Shown one piece after another: positions 18,313 to 26,525 of a stretch of DNA of 64,000 nt. Both the position numbers and the translations under genes were made by a program. The notes below the pieces were generated by a model, which was given only the letters and a program-made list of their open reading frames with translations, did no database searches and was not told where the DNA came from. Numbering within the stretch: position 1 is the stretch's first letter; each line of letters begins with the position of its first letter. Source of the stretch: Paracnuella aquatica (GTDB lineage: Bacteria; Bacteroidota; Bacteroidia; Chitinophagales; Chitinophagaceae); the NCBI RefSeq assembly GCF_003332885.2, contig NZ_QOWJ01000002.1, positions 186,001 to 250,000 on the forward strand. Reading direction: 5' to 3'.

Positions 18313-19812
18313 ATGCAACCAAAGCGTTTTCTTTTTCTAACTAATACATGCCTGTTAATTAGCCTGGCTTTTGTACTTACATGGTGCCGCAAGGCTGATG
18401 ACACAACAACGGATCCTGCTTCTCAAAAATTGGCCAACGAGTTTTTTGATGTTTCGGCACAAACAGATGCCACCATGAAAATAGTTGCAGGCAGGCTAAG
18501 CGAACGCAACAACCGCACTGCTTTCATTAACAAGCTTTCTCAGCAGGCAGGCATGCCGAAATGGAATGATGCCTTGCGCATAACCGAAGGCGGCAGCGGC
18601 ATAATGGGCATGGAGGCTAAGGGAACAGTTAAAAAGAAAATGTATGCCGTTCCATTTGTAAAACCGGGAGCTAAACGGGTAAGTGCTTTATTGATGGTAA
18701 AAGTAAAAGGTGCAGACACGGCATACAAAATTGTTTACCGCCAGCACTACCCCGATTATGGTTTTGAGGAAACGGCCGGACAGTGGAACGCCAGAAAACT
18801 GATGCTGCTTTTTGCGATGATGGAAGAACAGTTGTTTGGCTACAAGAATTTTGTGGTAAATGATGGCCGTATAATGGGCGGAAAAATTGGCGATCGGTTC
18901 CGCATTAGTTTTGAAGCGGCCCAAAGCAGCAGCGATCCGAATAACCAGTTGAGTTCACTGGTAACTACTTGTAAACCTTACAAATCTTGCGTGTATGTGG
19001 GAGGGTCAACCACCCCGGGAAGCTGTGCCACCCGCAGCATCTGCAAAACAGAATTTGTAAATGACAATGAGCCTGGAGACTGGCAAAACTTTCAACCGGA
19101 TGAAGGCGGTGGCGGAGGAGAAATGACAGATGGTGGTATTGTAGATCCAGACCCATGTCCAGTACAACAGGGCACAGCACAAACTACCTGGCAGGATGCA
19201 AGTGGTACCACGTATGTGCTTAATCCTTGTGATGAAAATGCATGGGAACCTGAGAACGTTATAAACAATGTTGAAAACTCTTGTCTTAGGGGAATGGTGG
19301 ATGCCGCGATTAGTAATAATATACGACATGAGCTGGTTGCATTTATCAACAATACTTTTAGTTTAAATGAGGATTTAGATTTAATGTTTGAAGATGGTAC
19401 GCTCTTGGATGAATCTGATGATGCTACAACATCCCCGGAGGGTACTGCATCCGGAATTGTGAGATATAGAATTAGGCTTAATTCACAAAAACTACCTGCA
19501 AGTTCGAAAGAATACATTGCAGCAACAATATTTCACGAAGTGATGCATGCATGGATTAGTCATAACAAGGGAAAAGTGATTCCAGATAATATCAGCCATG
19601 GAATAATGGCTGACCCAACCACCCTCAATCGTATGACAACTGCTGTTTTAAGTATGTATCCGTCATTAGACCCTATAGTTGCTCAGGACCTATGTTGGGG
19701 TGGATTAGAACAAACTCAGCAATGGGGTTTGTTATCAACGGATGTAAAGAATAGAATTATTTTCAATAACACTCAGCATCTGACTGGCAACGCCGGTACA
19801 AAATGTAACTAA
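18313..19812 (+). CDS. Secreted hypothetical protein with an HEVMH zinc-protease-like motif
   Basis: I do not recognise this 499-residue protein. It begins with a hydrophobic signal ending in LTWC (Cys25), a non-canonical lipobox. Residues 215-260 hold clustered cysteines, followed by a Gly-rich linker (DEGGGGGEMTDGG). The C-terminal part has HEVMHAWISH (His408, Glu409, His412), the HExxH zincin signature, but a third ligand is not obvious. It may be an envelope-attached metallopeptidase or an inactive relative. The next gene starts five bases later and probably shares its transcript. Confidence 0.8.
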   Translation: MQPKRFLFLTNTCLLISLAFVLTWCRKADDTTTDPASQKLANEFFDVSAQTDATMKIVAGRLSERNNRTAFINKLSQQAGMPKWNDALRITEGGSGIMGMEAKGTVKKKMYAVPFVKPGAKRVSALLMVKVKGADTAYKIVYRQHYPDYGFEETAGQWNARKLMLLFAMMEEQLFGYKNFVVNDGRIMGGKIGDRFRISFEAAQSSSDPNNQLSSLVTTCKPYKSCVYVGGSTTPGSCATRSICKTEFVNDNEPGDWQNFQPDEGGGGGEMTDGGIVDPDPCPVQQGTAQTTWQDASGTTYVLNPCDENAWEPENVINNVENSCLRGMVDAAISNNIRHELVAFINNTFSLNEDLDLMFEDGTLLDESDDATTSPEGTASGIVRYRIRLNSQKLPASSKEYIAATIFHEVMHAWISHNKGKVIPDNISHGIMADPTTLNRMTTAVLSMYPSLDPIVAQDLCWGGLEQTQQWGLLSTDVKNRIIFNNTQHLTGNAGTKCN

Positions 19813-19817
19813 TACTT

Positions 19818-20300
19818 ATGAAGGCAAAGATTCTGATCCTTATCCTGTTGTTCGGGTATACTGCGGCTAAAAGCCAGGTGAATTATGAAACCTTAAAACC
19901 ATTTGTACGCTCTTTTGAAAGAGGGTTTAGTATATCAAATGAATGGATCACCGACACCTGCTCTTCACGGATTTTTATGTTGAAAGTATCGGTAAAAGAA
20001 GGAAATATTGAAGGCTTTGCATTTTCAGACAGTGCTCCTGCCGTATTCAAATACGAGTTGAAGCGCATTGAAAAACGACTCGATATACATCCGCTTTTAA
20101 AAATGTTTAAAGAAAAAAATTACTCGAGTATGGATTTTGTTTTTCCGGTGTTTTTCATTACGCCTGATTTCCCCTGTAAGCAGGGGCAAGCACCTAAATG
20201 GATTGGTGATGGCTATACCGAGTTCAACGGTCGGCAGCTTGAAGGGTCCATTTATCTTGCTGATCCTATTACTATTTGGATCCCGATAGTACATAAGTAA
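19818..20300 (+). CDS. Secreted hypothetical protein, partner of the HEVMH protein
   Basis: This 160-residue protein has a signal peptide (MKAKILILILLFGYTAAKSQ) and no recognised domain. It is rich in aromatic and charged residues and has a single disulfide-capable pair (Cys51, Cys113). The five-base spacing to the upstream gene suggests an operon. A hairpin repeat follows the stop, and no other terminator is seen. Base composition of this gene and the 3' half of its neighbour looks more A+T-rich than the surroundings. Confidence 0.75.
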   Translation: MKAKILILILLFGYTAAKSQVNYETLKPFVRSFERGFSISNEWITDTCSSRIFMLKVSVKEGNIEGFAFSDSAPAVFKYELKRIEKRLDIHPLLKMFKEKNYSSMDFVFPVFFITPDFPCKQGQAPKWIGDGYTEFNGRQLEGSIYLADPITIWIPIVHK

Positions 20301-20332
20301 TGAACTTTTAAATAGTAATATTCCCCATTTGG

Positions 20333-20381
20333 CCGTTGTTGGTATGCCGTGGGGGTAACTGGGGCGGCGTACCAGCAGCGG
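20333..20381. repeat. Intergenic hairpin of the GTTGGTATGCCG family
   Basis: Arms 20333-20349 and 20365-20381 are inverted copies matching at 14 of 17 bases, all three differences being transitions. A further CCATTT/AAATGG pair lies outside. It shares its core with 18084-18096 and 21308-21320. Confidence 0.65.
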
Positions 20382-20566
20382 TTGAAATGGCATGTTGTAT
20401 ATTCTTTGTGATTTGTTTTCTTAGCCTTCCGTTTAATTACCCTATCTTCACCAAGTCAATTTGAGCCTCGCACTAGTATTCAGTAATTATCCTGCTCCGT
20501 TGCATCTTAGTTAGTTTTTACTCTTCGCCTTCCTCAAGTACATATTAATCTACTTATTTTTTAAGA

Positions 20567-20866
20567 ATGAACATTTACGTTTCAAACTTAAGCTTCAACG
20601 TACAGGATGAAGACTTAAGAGAATTTTTTGCACCTTATGGTGAAGTAACTTCTGCCAAGATTATCAATGACAGGGAAACAGGCCGCTCCAGAGGTTTTGG
20701 TTTTGTGGAAATGAGCGATGATGCTGCGTCTAAAAAAGCGATTGCTGAATTGAATGAAGCAAACGTTGACGGCAGAACCATTAAGGTAATGGAGGCTAAG
20801 CCTAAAGAAGACAGGCCTGCCCGCAACTTTAATAACAGCGACAGTTATAACAAGAACAGGTATTAA
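20567..20866 (+). CDS. RRM-type RNA-binding protein
   Basis: The 99-residue protein is a single RNA recognition motif with RNP2 IYVSNL (residues 3-8) and RNP1 RGFGFVEM (near 43), then a short Asn/Lys/Arg-rich tail. Small RRM proteins of this type are common in Bacteroidota and cyanobacteria, often as cold- or stress-responsive RNA chaperones. Length and motifs are complete. The upstream region is a T- and A-rich stretch without a clear TAnnTTTG. A strong terminator follows directly. Confidence 0.95.
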   Translation: MNIYVSNLSFNVQDEDLREFFAPYGEVTSAKIINDRETGRSRGFGFVEMSDDAASKKAIAELNEANVDGRTIKVMEAKPKEDRPARNFNNSDSYNKNRY

Positions 20867-20880
20867 TACAACGATACAAT

Positions 20881-20908
20881 AAAAAGCCCCGGTTATCCGG
20901 GGTTTTTT
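20881..20908. terminator. Rho-independent terminator after the RRM gene
   Basis: Stem AAAAAGCCCCGG with CCGGGGTTTTTT, loop TTAT, six T residues. One G-T pair in the stem. Confidence 0.88.
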
Positions 20909-20943
20909 ATTGTATCCTTTTTTCATCGTTTAAACAATACATC

Positions 20944-21189
20944 ATGGATCGATTTTCAAAGGAAATATTAGTGGACAATGAAAGCAGGCTGTTTGTATTT
21001 ACAAGGATGGAGAATATGAACGGCGTCAAGTTTTTTATTACATCGAAAGATGAAAAACAAAAGCCTATTTCTTTTAGCCTGAGCCGCGCTGCAGAAAACA
21101 GGTGGAAACTTAACCCCGGTTCACTGCGCTGGCTATATGCCATCGAATCACAGTTGTCTGATGCCATTCGCGATACGCGTTTGAACTAA
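20944..21189 (+). CDS. Small hypothetical protein
   Basis: The 81-residue product is not recognised. It has a compact mixed alpha/beta composition with no signal peptide or membrane segment, and contains FVFTRMENMNGVKFFIT and a C-terminal helix (LRWLYAIESQLSDAI). The frame is isolated between two terminators, starts with ATG and has codon use like that of neighbours, which supports a real gene. Function is unknown. Confidence 0.6.
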   Translation: MDRFSKEILVDNESRLFVFTRMENMNGVKFFITSKDEKQKPISFSLSRAAENRWKLNPGSLRWLYAIESQLSDAIRDTRLN

Positions 21190-21381
21190 ATATTGTTGAT
21201 TAAAACAGGGCACGAACAAGGCAACGTTTGCAAGCGGTTGGTAATCGTTGTCCTGTAACTTATATCAAAACATGCCTGTGCCGGTCCATATGGAGCCGGC
21301 GTTGATGCGGCATACCAGCAATTCGTTTTTTTTTGGTATTACTCCGTAAAGCCCAAGTCTAAAAAATTATCGTTTAAGCCC

Positions 21382-21407
21382 AAAAGCGTCCATCCGGACG
21401 CTTTTTT
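21382..21407 (+). terminator. Strong rho-independent terminator upstream of padR
   Basis: A perfect 10-base stem (AAAAGCGTCC with GGACGCTTTT), loop ATCC, T run of six. It ends transcripts from the small upstream gene. Confidence 0.85.
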
Positions 21408-21547
21408 GATGTCCATCCATCCCATTTTATTGCCGCCCAAAAACTTCTTATTATTTGATAAACTCTTTTAACCGTTGATAATCAAACGAAATGGCGTGTT
21501 GACAATACTCGGCAGCATCAGTTACCATAAAAAAACTGGTACTTTAG

Positions 21548-21579
21548 TTTGCATAGTACTAAAAACTCAATTAGCTTTG
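21548..21579 (+). promoter_or_regulatory. padR-pspC promoter with a possible operator
   Basis: TTTG (21548-21551), a 20-base spacer and TAGCTTTG (21572-21579) match the Bacteroidota consensus exactly. TACT and AGTA half-sites in inverted orientation (around 21540-21560) overlap the -33 box and could be an autoregulatory PadR operator; that part is inference. Confidence 0.72.
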
Positions 21580-21601
21580 TTTCAACAAAACAAAAACCCA
21601 G

Positions 21602-21609
21602 AAGGAGGT
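21602..21609 (+). promoter_or_regulatory. Strong Shine-Dalgarno site of padR
   Basis: AAGGAGGT, a full complement of the 16S rRNA 3' end, lies seven bases before the ATG at 21617. This fixes the start and is unusual among genes of this window. Confidence 0.75.
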
Positions 21610-21616
21610 TACCGAT

Positions 21617-21973
21617 ATGAATATCGAAAACACACAAAGCCAAATGCGGAAGGGGATTCTGGAGTTTTGCATTCTTTCCATCATTCGCCGGGGTGAGGCC
21701 TACCCCTCCGATATTGTGGAAGAAATGCGGGCCGCCAACCTTCAGATTCTGGAAGGCACATTATATCCCCTGCTCACCCGCCTCAAAAACGCCGACATGC
21801 TCACCTACCGGTGGGTGGAAAGTTCTTCCGGGCCGCCCCGCAAATACTTCTCCCTCACTGAAAAAGGAGCCGCCTTTTACAGCGAACTGGAGCAAACATG
21901 GCAGGAACTCTCCAACGGCGTCAATGCACTTACCAGCCAGTCAACGATCGAAACTTCAACCAAACCGCAATAA
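21617..21973 (+). CDS. PadR-family transcriptional regulator
   Basis: The 118-residue winged-helix repressor shows the family core: MRKGILEFCILSII, GTLYPLLTRLKNADML and ESSSGPPRKYFSLTEKG. It is complete. The stop is followed after two bases by the start of the PspC-domain gene, a pairing repeatedly seen in Bacteroidota, so PadR probably controls that membrane protein and itself. It has a perfect promoter and an unusually strong ribosome binding site. Confidence 0.93.
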   Translation: MNIENTQSQMRKGILEFCILSIIRRGEAYPSDIVEEMRAANLQILEGTLYPLLTRLKNADMLTYRWVESSSGPPRKYFSLTEKGAAFYSELEQTWQELSNGVNALTSQSTIETSTKPQ

Positions 21974-21975
21974 CA

Positions 21976-24144
21976 ATGAAAAAGATTATTAACATCAACC
22001 TTTCCGGCAGGGTAATTCCCATCGAAGACGCTGCTTATGAAAGTTTGCAACGCTATATCGAAAGCCTGCGCCGCTACTTTGCCGCCGAAGAAGGCCGCGA
22101 CGAGATCATCAACGACATTGAAAGCCGCATTGCCGAACTGATGAACGATAAAGTACGCAAAGGTGCCGCCGCCGTTACCGAAGCCGATATGGACGAAATC
22201 ATCGGTTCCATGGGCCGCGTAGAAGATTTTGAAGCCACCGAAGGCGAAGCCGCAAGCCAAACTGCCGGCGCCCCTTACGAGCCCAATTTTACTTACAGCC
22301 AAAGCACCGGCGGCAAGCAGCGCTTCAAAGGCCGCCTGTACCGCGACAGCAGCGATAAAATGCTGGGCGGTGTGTGTGCCGGTATTGCCAACTACATCAA
22401 TGTCGACCCCGCGGTGGTGCGCATCCTGTTTGCCATCATCACTTTTGGCGGCTTTGGTTTTGGCTTTTTGCTCTACATCCTTGCCTGGGCTATTTTGCCG
22501 GCAAGCGATCTGGACGGCTATTCTGGTAAACGCCTTTTTCGCAACCCCGAAGACCGCATCATTGGCGGGGTAGCCGGTGGCCTGGGTGCTTATTTCAACA
22601 AATCGGCCAGCACCATCCGCCTCATATTTGCCGCACCGCTGCTGCTCAACATTGTGATCTCTGTACTGAATGGTGTTTTTGATCCATTTGATGGACCCAA
22701 TTTTCCCAACTTTTTTGCAGGATCACTCACCGGCACGTTCTTCCTCGCTTACATAGTGCTGTGGATTGTGCTGCCCGAAGCCCGCTCTCCGTTTGAAAAA
22801 ATGGAGATGCGCGGCGAAAAGGTGGATGTAAACTCCATCAAGCAAAACGTGCAGGACCGTGCCCAGGCTTTTGGCCAGGAGGTACGCGACTCTGCCCAGC
22901 GTTTTAGCGCCGAAGCATCGGAGTTTGTAAACACCCGCGGCCGCAGCTTTGCCGCCGAAGTGGCCCAAACTGCCCGCCCCGTAGCCAGCGGCATCGGCCA
23001 TGCAATAGGTGTGCTGTTCAAAGCCTTCTTTATTTTCATTGCCGGCTCCATTGCCTTTGGCTTGTTTGTAGGCCTGATCGTACTGATTTTTGGCGGTGGT
23101 CCGGCCCTGTGGCCAATGAAGGAAAGCATAATGGATTTTGTGCTCGATGGTTTTTGGCAAAAAACATTTTTCTGGGGCACCATCATCCTGTTCCTGGCCG
23201 TGCCGCTGGTAGCTTTTATTACCTGGCTGGTGCGCCGCCTGATGAAAGTTCGTTCGCAGCGCCACTACCTGGGTTGGACCTTTGCGGGCCTCTGGACCCT
23301 GGGCTGGATCAGCGCTTCGCTGCTGGCTGCATCGCTGGGAAAAGATTTCAGGTTTAAAAAAGAAGTGGCCCAGGATGTGGTGGTAGCACAGCCGCTCAAC
23401 AGCCGCATGCTGGTGAACGTAGCCGAGCCTGCCATTGAATACAGCGGCGACTGGTGGTGGGTAGACGACAACGAAAACATGGGTTGGGACCTCACCGAAG
23501 ACAGCATGAAGCTGGCCAATGTAGACATCCGCGTGGTAAAAAGCGAAGACTCGAACTACAAGGTTACGGTGTATAAATATAGCCGCGGCAACAGCCGTCG
23601 TGCAGCCGAAACAAGAGCCGGCAACATTAAATACGCCGTGAACTACGCCGACAGCGTGCTGAACCTGGGAAGCGGTTTTGCCATCGGCCGCAACAACAAG
23701 TTCCGCGGACAGGAAGTAGTAGTGGAAATACGGGTGCCTGTCGGCAAAAAGCTCCGCTTCGATCCTTCGGTTACCGATAAACTGGAACCCATGAACGTAC
23801 GCATTGGCGAGCCTGGCCGCCGCAACCGCGACTGGGATTGGGACGACCGCTCATTTGACTGGCAAACTGGTGTGGACTATGTGATGACCGAAAACGGCGA
23901 CCTGGTTTCTACCGATGTACAATCGAGCAGCACTACCACCGAGCAAAGCGAAGGTGTTTACGAATACAAAGGCGGCAACAGCGGCGACAGCCTGCGCCGC
24001 AGCATTGAAGAAAAAGAACGCCAGCTGCAAGAAGAGCGCCGCCGCCTCGAAGAGTTGGAGCGTACCTCTACCAGTGCACCCATCCGCATCAAACCCGAAA
24101 CCACAGCCTTTGCACTGATGCCTACATTTCCGTTTATGATATAA
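21976..24144 (+). CDS. PspC-domain membrane protein with two PspC modules
   Basis: The 722-residue protein starts at ATG 21976 (MKKIININLSGR); the longer frame overlaps padR. An N-terminal helical segment (residues 1-100) is followed by two PspC modules (SSDKMLGGVCAGIANY near 130; EDRIIGGVAGGLGAYF near 195), several further membrane helices (to about 460), a large periplasmic beta domain and a C-terminal coiled coil rich in Glu/Arg (EEKERQLQEERRRLEELE). PspC proteins sense envelope stress. PadR just upstream is the likely regulator. Confidence 0.9.
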   Translation: MKKIININLSGRVIPIEDAAYESLQRYIESLRRYFAAEEGRDEIINDIESRIAELMNDKVRKGAAAVTEADMDEIIGSMGRVEDFEATEGEAASQTAGAPYEPNFTYSQSTGGKQRFKGRLYRDSSDKMLGGVCAGIANYINVDPAVVRILFAIITFGGFGFGFLLYILAWAILPASDLDGYSGKRLFRNPEDRIIGGVAGGLGAYFNKSASTIRLIFAAPLLLNIVISVLNGVFDPFDGPNFPNFFAGSLTGTFFLAYIVLWIVLPEARSPFEKMEMRGEKVDVNSIKQNVQDRAQAFGQEVRDSAQRFSAEASEFVNTRGRSFAAEVAQTARPVASGIGHAIGVLFKAFFIFIAGSIAFGLFVGLIVLIFGGGPALWPMKESIMDFVLDGFWQKTFFWGTIILFLAVPLVAFITWLVRRLMKVRSQRHYLGWTFAGLWTLGWISASLLAASLGKDFRFKKEVAQDVVVAQPLNSRMLVNVAEPAIEYSGDWWWVDDNENMGWDLTEDSMKLANVDIRVVKSEDSNYKVTVYKYSRGNSRRAAETRAGNIKYAVNYADSVLNLGSGFAIGRNNKFRGQEVVVEIRVPVGKKLRFDPSVTDKLEPMNVRIGEPGRRNRDWDWDDRSFDWQTGVDYVMTENGDLVSTDVQSSSTTTEQSEGVYEYKGGNSGDSLRRSIEEKERQLQEERRRLEELERTSTSAPIRIKPETTAFALMPTFPFMI

Positions 24145-24149
24145 CATAA

Positions 24150-24180
24150 GGCAGTGTTGCCCCGCCAGGCGGCACTGCTG
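24150..24180 (+). terminator. Hairpin after the PspC gene
   Basis: GGCAGTGTTGCC can pair with GGCGGCACTGC across a short loop. There is no T run, so factor-independent termination is uncertain. Confidence 0.4.
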
Positions 24181-24233
24181 CACTTTCCCGCTCCCTGTGT
24201 TATGCCTTGCACACCCATCAAAACACCAGCATT

Positions 24234-25028
24234 ATGAAATCGTTCAGCACACCCATCATTGCCGCAGTTACCTTGTTTTTAGGTTATGCGCAACCGGTAG
24301 TGGCACAGGCGCAGCAGGGAGATATCAGTTCGACTATTATTCAAAAAGACAGCGCCTTTTGGGCTGCATACAACCGCTGCGATGTTGCGGGCATGGATGC
24401 ACTGTTTACCGAAGACGTAGAATTTTACCACGATAAAGGCGGCGCTACAACAGGCCTGGCCACGCTTTCGGCCAACGTAAAAAAGGGCATGTGCGGCACG
24501 CCGGGTTATAAGTTGCGCCGCGAGGCAGTGGCCGGTACCGTGCAGGTGTTTCCCATGTATAGCAACGGCGCTGTGTACGGCGCCCTTATTTCCGGCGAGC
24601 ATATTTTTTATGTAACGGACGGCGGCAAGCCGGAGTACCTCGACGGACATGCACGTTTTACACAACTATGGGTATTGCGTGGCGGCGAATGGAAAATGTC
24701 GCGGGTGCTGAGCTACGATCACAAACCCGCGGTGTACCAAAACAAACGGCAGGAAGTGCAACTATCGCGGCGAACGCTGAACAAGCTGGAAGGAACCTAC
24801 AACAGCAACGCAAAAGGTCCCATCGTTGTAAAACGCAGCGGCAGCAATTTACACATCACTGTGGGTGGTCAATCGTTTGCGCTTTTTGCAGCAAACAACC
24901 ACAGTTTTTTTATAAAAGAAAGAGACCTAACCTTTGAATTTGGCCCCGAAAGCGGGCAAAAAACAAAACACCTCACCATACGCGAAAACGGTGCAGTGGT
25001 GGAAAGGGCCACCCTGCGGCAACTATAA
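24234..25028 (+). CDS. Secreted DUF4440 / SnoaL-like protein
   Basis: The start is ATG 24234, where a signal peptide (MKSFSTPIIAAV to VVAQAQ) begins. Residues about 35-150 form an NTF2-like DUF4440 domain (DSAFWAAYNRCDVAGMDALF, ARFTQLWVLRGGEWKMSRVLSYDH). The C-terminal 75 residues (LEGTYNSNAKGPIVV) resemble the small beta domain often attached to peptidase-like proteins. NTF2-like domains bind or convert small molecules, but no activity can be assigned. It appears to be a single-gene unit. Confidence 0.85.
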   Translation: MKSFSTPIIAAVTLFLGYAQPVVAQAQQGDISSTIIQKDSAFWAAYNRCDVAGMDALFTEDVEFYHDKGGATTGLATLSANVKKGMCGTPGYKLRREAVAGTVQVFPMYSNGAVYGALISGEHIFYVTDGGKPEYLDGHARFTQLWVLRGGEWKMSRVLSYDHKPAVYQNKRQEVQLSRRTLNKLEGTYNSNAKGPIVVKRSGSNLHITVGGQSFALFAANNHSFFIKERDLTFEFGPESGQKTKHLTIRENGAVVERATLRQL

Positions 25029-25133
25029 TATTTGCCGCACCGCAGCATACTTGCGGTTTGTATGCAGTGGCGCTTTTGCACGGTGCACCACAACCTTGGT
25101 TGAAGTTAAATGGCCGGCTGGCCATTTGCTTAG

Positions 25134-25162
25134 AAGGTTCCCATTCCTGGGAGCCTTTTTTT
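25134..25162 (+). terminator. Terminator downstream of the DUF4440 gene
   Basis: AAGGTTCCC pairs with GGGAGCCTT (one G-T) around a six-base loop, ending in seven T residues. A shorter AATGGCC/GGCCATT hairpin precedes it. Confidence 0.8.
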
Positions 25163-25210
25163 ATCGCAACTGCCCAAATACCAACCTGCAGGAAACCCCG
25201 AACTAACAGT

Positions 25211-25218
25211 TACTTTTG
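25211..25218 (+). promoter_or_regulatory. Bacteroidota -7 element upstream of gcvT
   Basis: TACTTTTG fits TAnnTTTG and covers a TTG at 25216 that could be mistaken for a start, supporting ATG 25237 as the true start. Confidence 0.5.
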
Positions 25219-25236
25219 CCCTTCAAAAATGCGTTC

Positions 25237-26325
25237 ATGAAAAATACACCGTTCACCCACAAGCATATTGCGTTGGGCGCTAAGATGGCTCCGTTTGCAG
25301 GCTACAATATGCCCATTTCTTATTCCGGTATCAACGATGAACATGCCACCGTTCGCAAGGCTGCCGGCGTGTTTGATGTAAGCCATATGGGCGAATTCAT
25401 GCTCAAAGGGCCGGGTGCACTCGAGCTGATCCAGCGCATTACCACCAACGATGCATCGAAGCTGGTGGCGGGCAAAGCGCAGTACAGCTGCCTCACCAAC
25501 GAGCAGGGCGGCATCATTGATGACTTGCTCATTTATTGCATTGAAGAAGGAGCTGTGTACATGATTGTGGTGAACGCATCGAACATTGAAAAAGACTGGA
25601 ACTGGTTTGTGCAACACAACACCGGCAATGTGGAAATGCACAACATTTCGGACAAAACTTGCCTGCTGGCCGTGCAGGGTCCCAATGCTACCAAAATACT
25701 GCAGCCGCTTACCAGCATGGATGTGCTGAACCTGAAATACTACACGTTTGTTCGCGGCGAATTTGCCGGTGTAAAAAACGTGGTGATATCCGCAACGGGC
25801 TACACCGGTGCTGGCGGCGTTGAAATTTATTTTGAAGACAAAGACGGCGCAGCCGACAAAATATGGAACGCCATTTTTGAAGCAGGCGGTCCGCAGGGAT
25901 TAAAGCCCATTGGCCTGGGTGCCCGTGATACGCTGCGCCTGGAAATGGGTTATTGCCTGTACGGAAATGATATCGACGATACCACATCGCCGCTGGAAGC
26001 GGGCCTGGGTTGGATCACTAAACTGGCTAAACCCGATTTTACTGCAAAAGACATTTTGCAACAGCAAAAAGAAGCCGGCGTAACGCGTAAACTGGCTGGT
26101 TTTGAAATGGTGAATAAAGGTATTCCGCGTCATGGTTACGAGATCTGCGATGCGGATGGCAATGCCATTGGTTATGTTACTTCCGGCACACAGTCGCCCA
26201 GCCTGGGCAAGGCCATAGGCTTGGGTTATGTGCAAACGGCCCATGCCGATATCGACAGCACCATTTACATAAAAGTGCGGGACAAACAACTGGCCGCAAA
26301 AGTGGTGAAGCTGCCGTTTAGCTAA
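25237..26325 (+). CDS. gcvT: Aminomethyltransferase, glycine cleavage system T protein
   Basis: The 362-residue T protein transfers the methylene group of lipoyl-bound aminomethyl to tetrahydrofolate. Diagnostic stretches are [52 protein letters not shown] and [20 protein letters not shown]. Length is normal. The other glycine cleavage genes (gcvH, gcvP) are not adjacent, as is common in this phylum. A word palindrome starts four bases after the stop. Confidence 0.96.
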   Translation: MKNTPFTHKHIALGAKMAPFAGYNMPISYSGINDEHATVRKAAGVFDVSHMGEFMLKGPGALELIQRITTNDASKLVAGKAQYSCLTNEQGGIIDDLLIYCIEEGAVYMIVVNASNIEKDWNWFVQHNTGNVEMHNISDKTCLLAVQGPNATKILQPLTSMDVLNLKYYTFVRGEFAGVKNVVISATGYTGAGGVEIYFEDKDGAADKIWNAIFEAGGPQGLKPIGLGARDTLRLEMGYCLYGNDIDDTTSPLEAGLGWITKLAKPDFTAKDILQQQKEAGVTRKLAGFEMVNKGIPRHGYEICDADGNAIGYVTSGTQSPSLGKAIGLGYVQTAHADIDSTIYIKVRDKQLAAKVVKLPFS

Positions 26326-26329
26326 AGAA

Positions 26330-26498
26330 AATTTGAAGGTGTGGTGATTTGAAAATTTGAAAATGCTTGCTGTGTGGCATGGATTATTAATTAATCATTA
26401 TTGATTATTATTTGGTGTTTCATAATCATGGTAGTCAGTAATTGCATAATGTTCCTCCAATCCATTTTCAAATTTTCAAATCCCCGAATTTTCAAATT
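26330..26498. repeat. Word palindrome, AAAATTTG type
   Basis: Arms 26330-26365 and 26463-26498 are inverted copies matching at 31 of 36 bases. The loop of 97 bases has its own ATTATT/AATAAT-rich symmetry. It fills most of the gap between gcvT and comB. Confidence 0.75.
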
Positions 26499-26525
26499 GA
26501 ACACTTCTTTTTTCAATAAAAATAG

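Larger units (their letters stand above)
21190..21616. other. Intergenic region with half-repeat, terminator and the padR promoter
   Basis: The 427 bases contain a palindrome centred on TCCATATGGA (21288-21297), one arm of the GTTGGTATGCCG hairpin family in reverse (CGGCATACCAGCA, 21308-21320), a terminator and a promoter. A 73-codon frame at 21475 is not convincing. Confidence 0.6.

Noticed and set aside
21475-21696. 73-codon frame overlapping padR
   Set aside because: Runs through the padR promoter and ribosome binding site in another frame.
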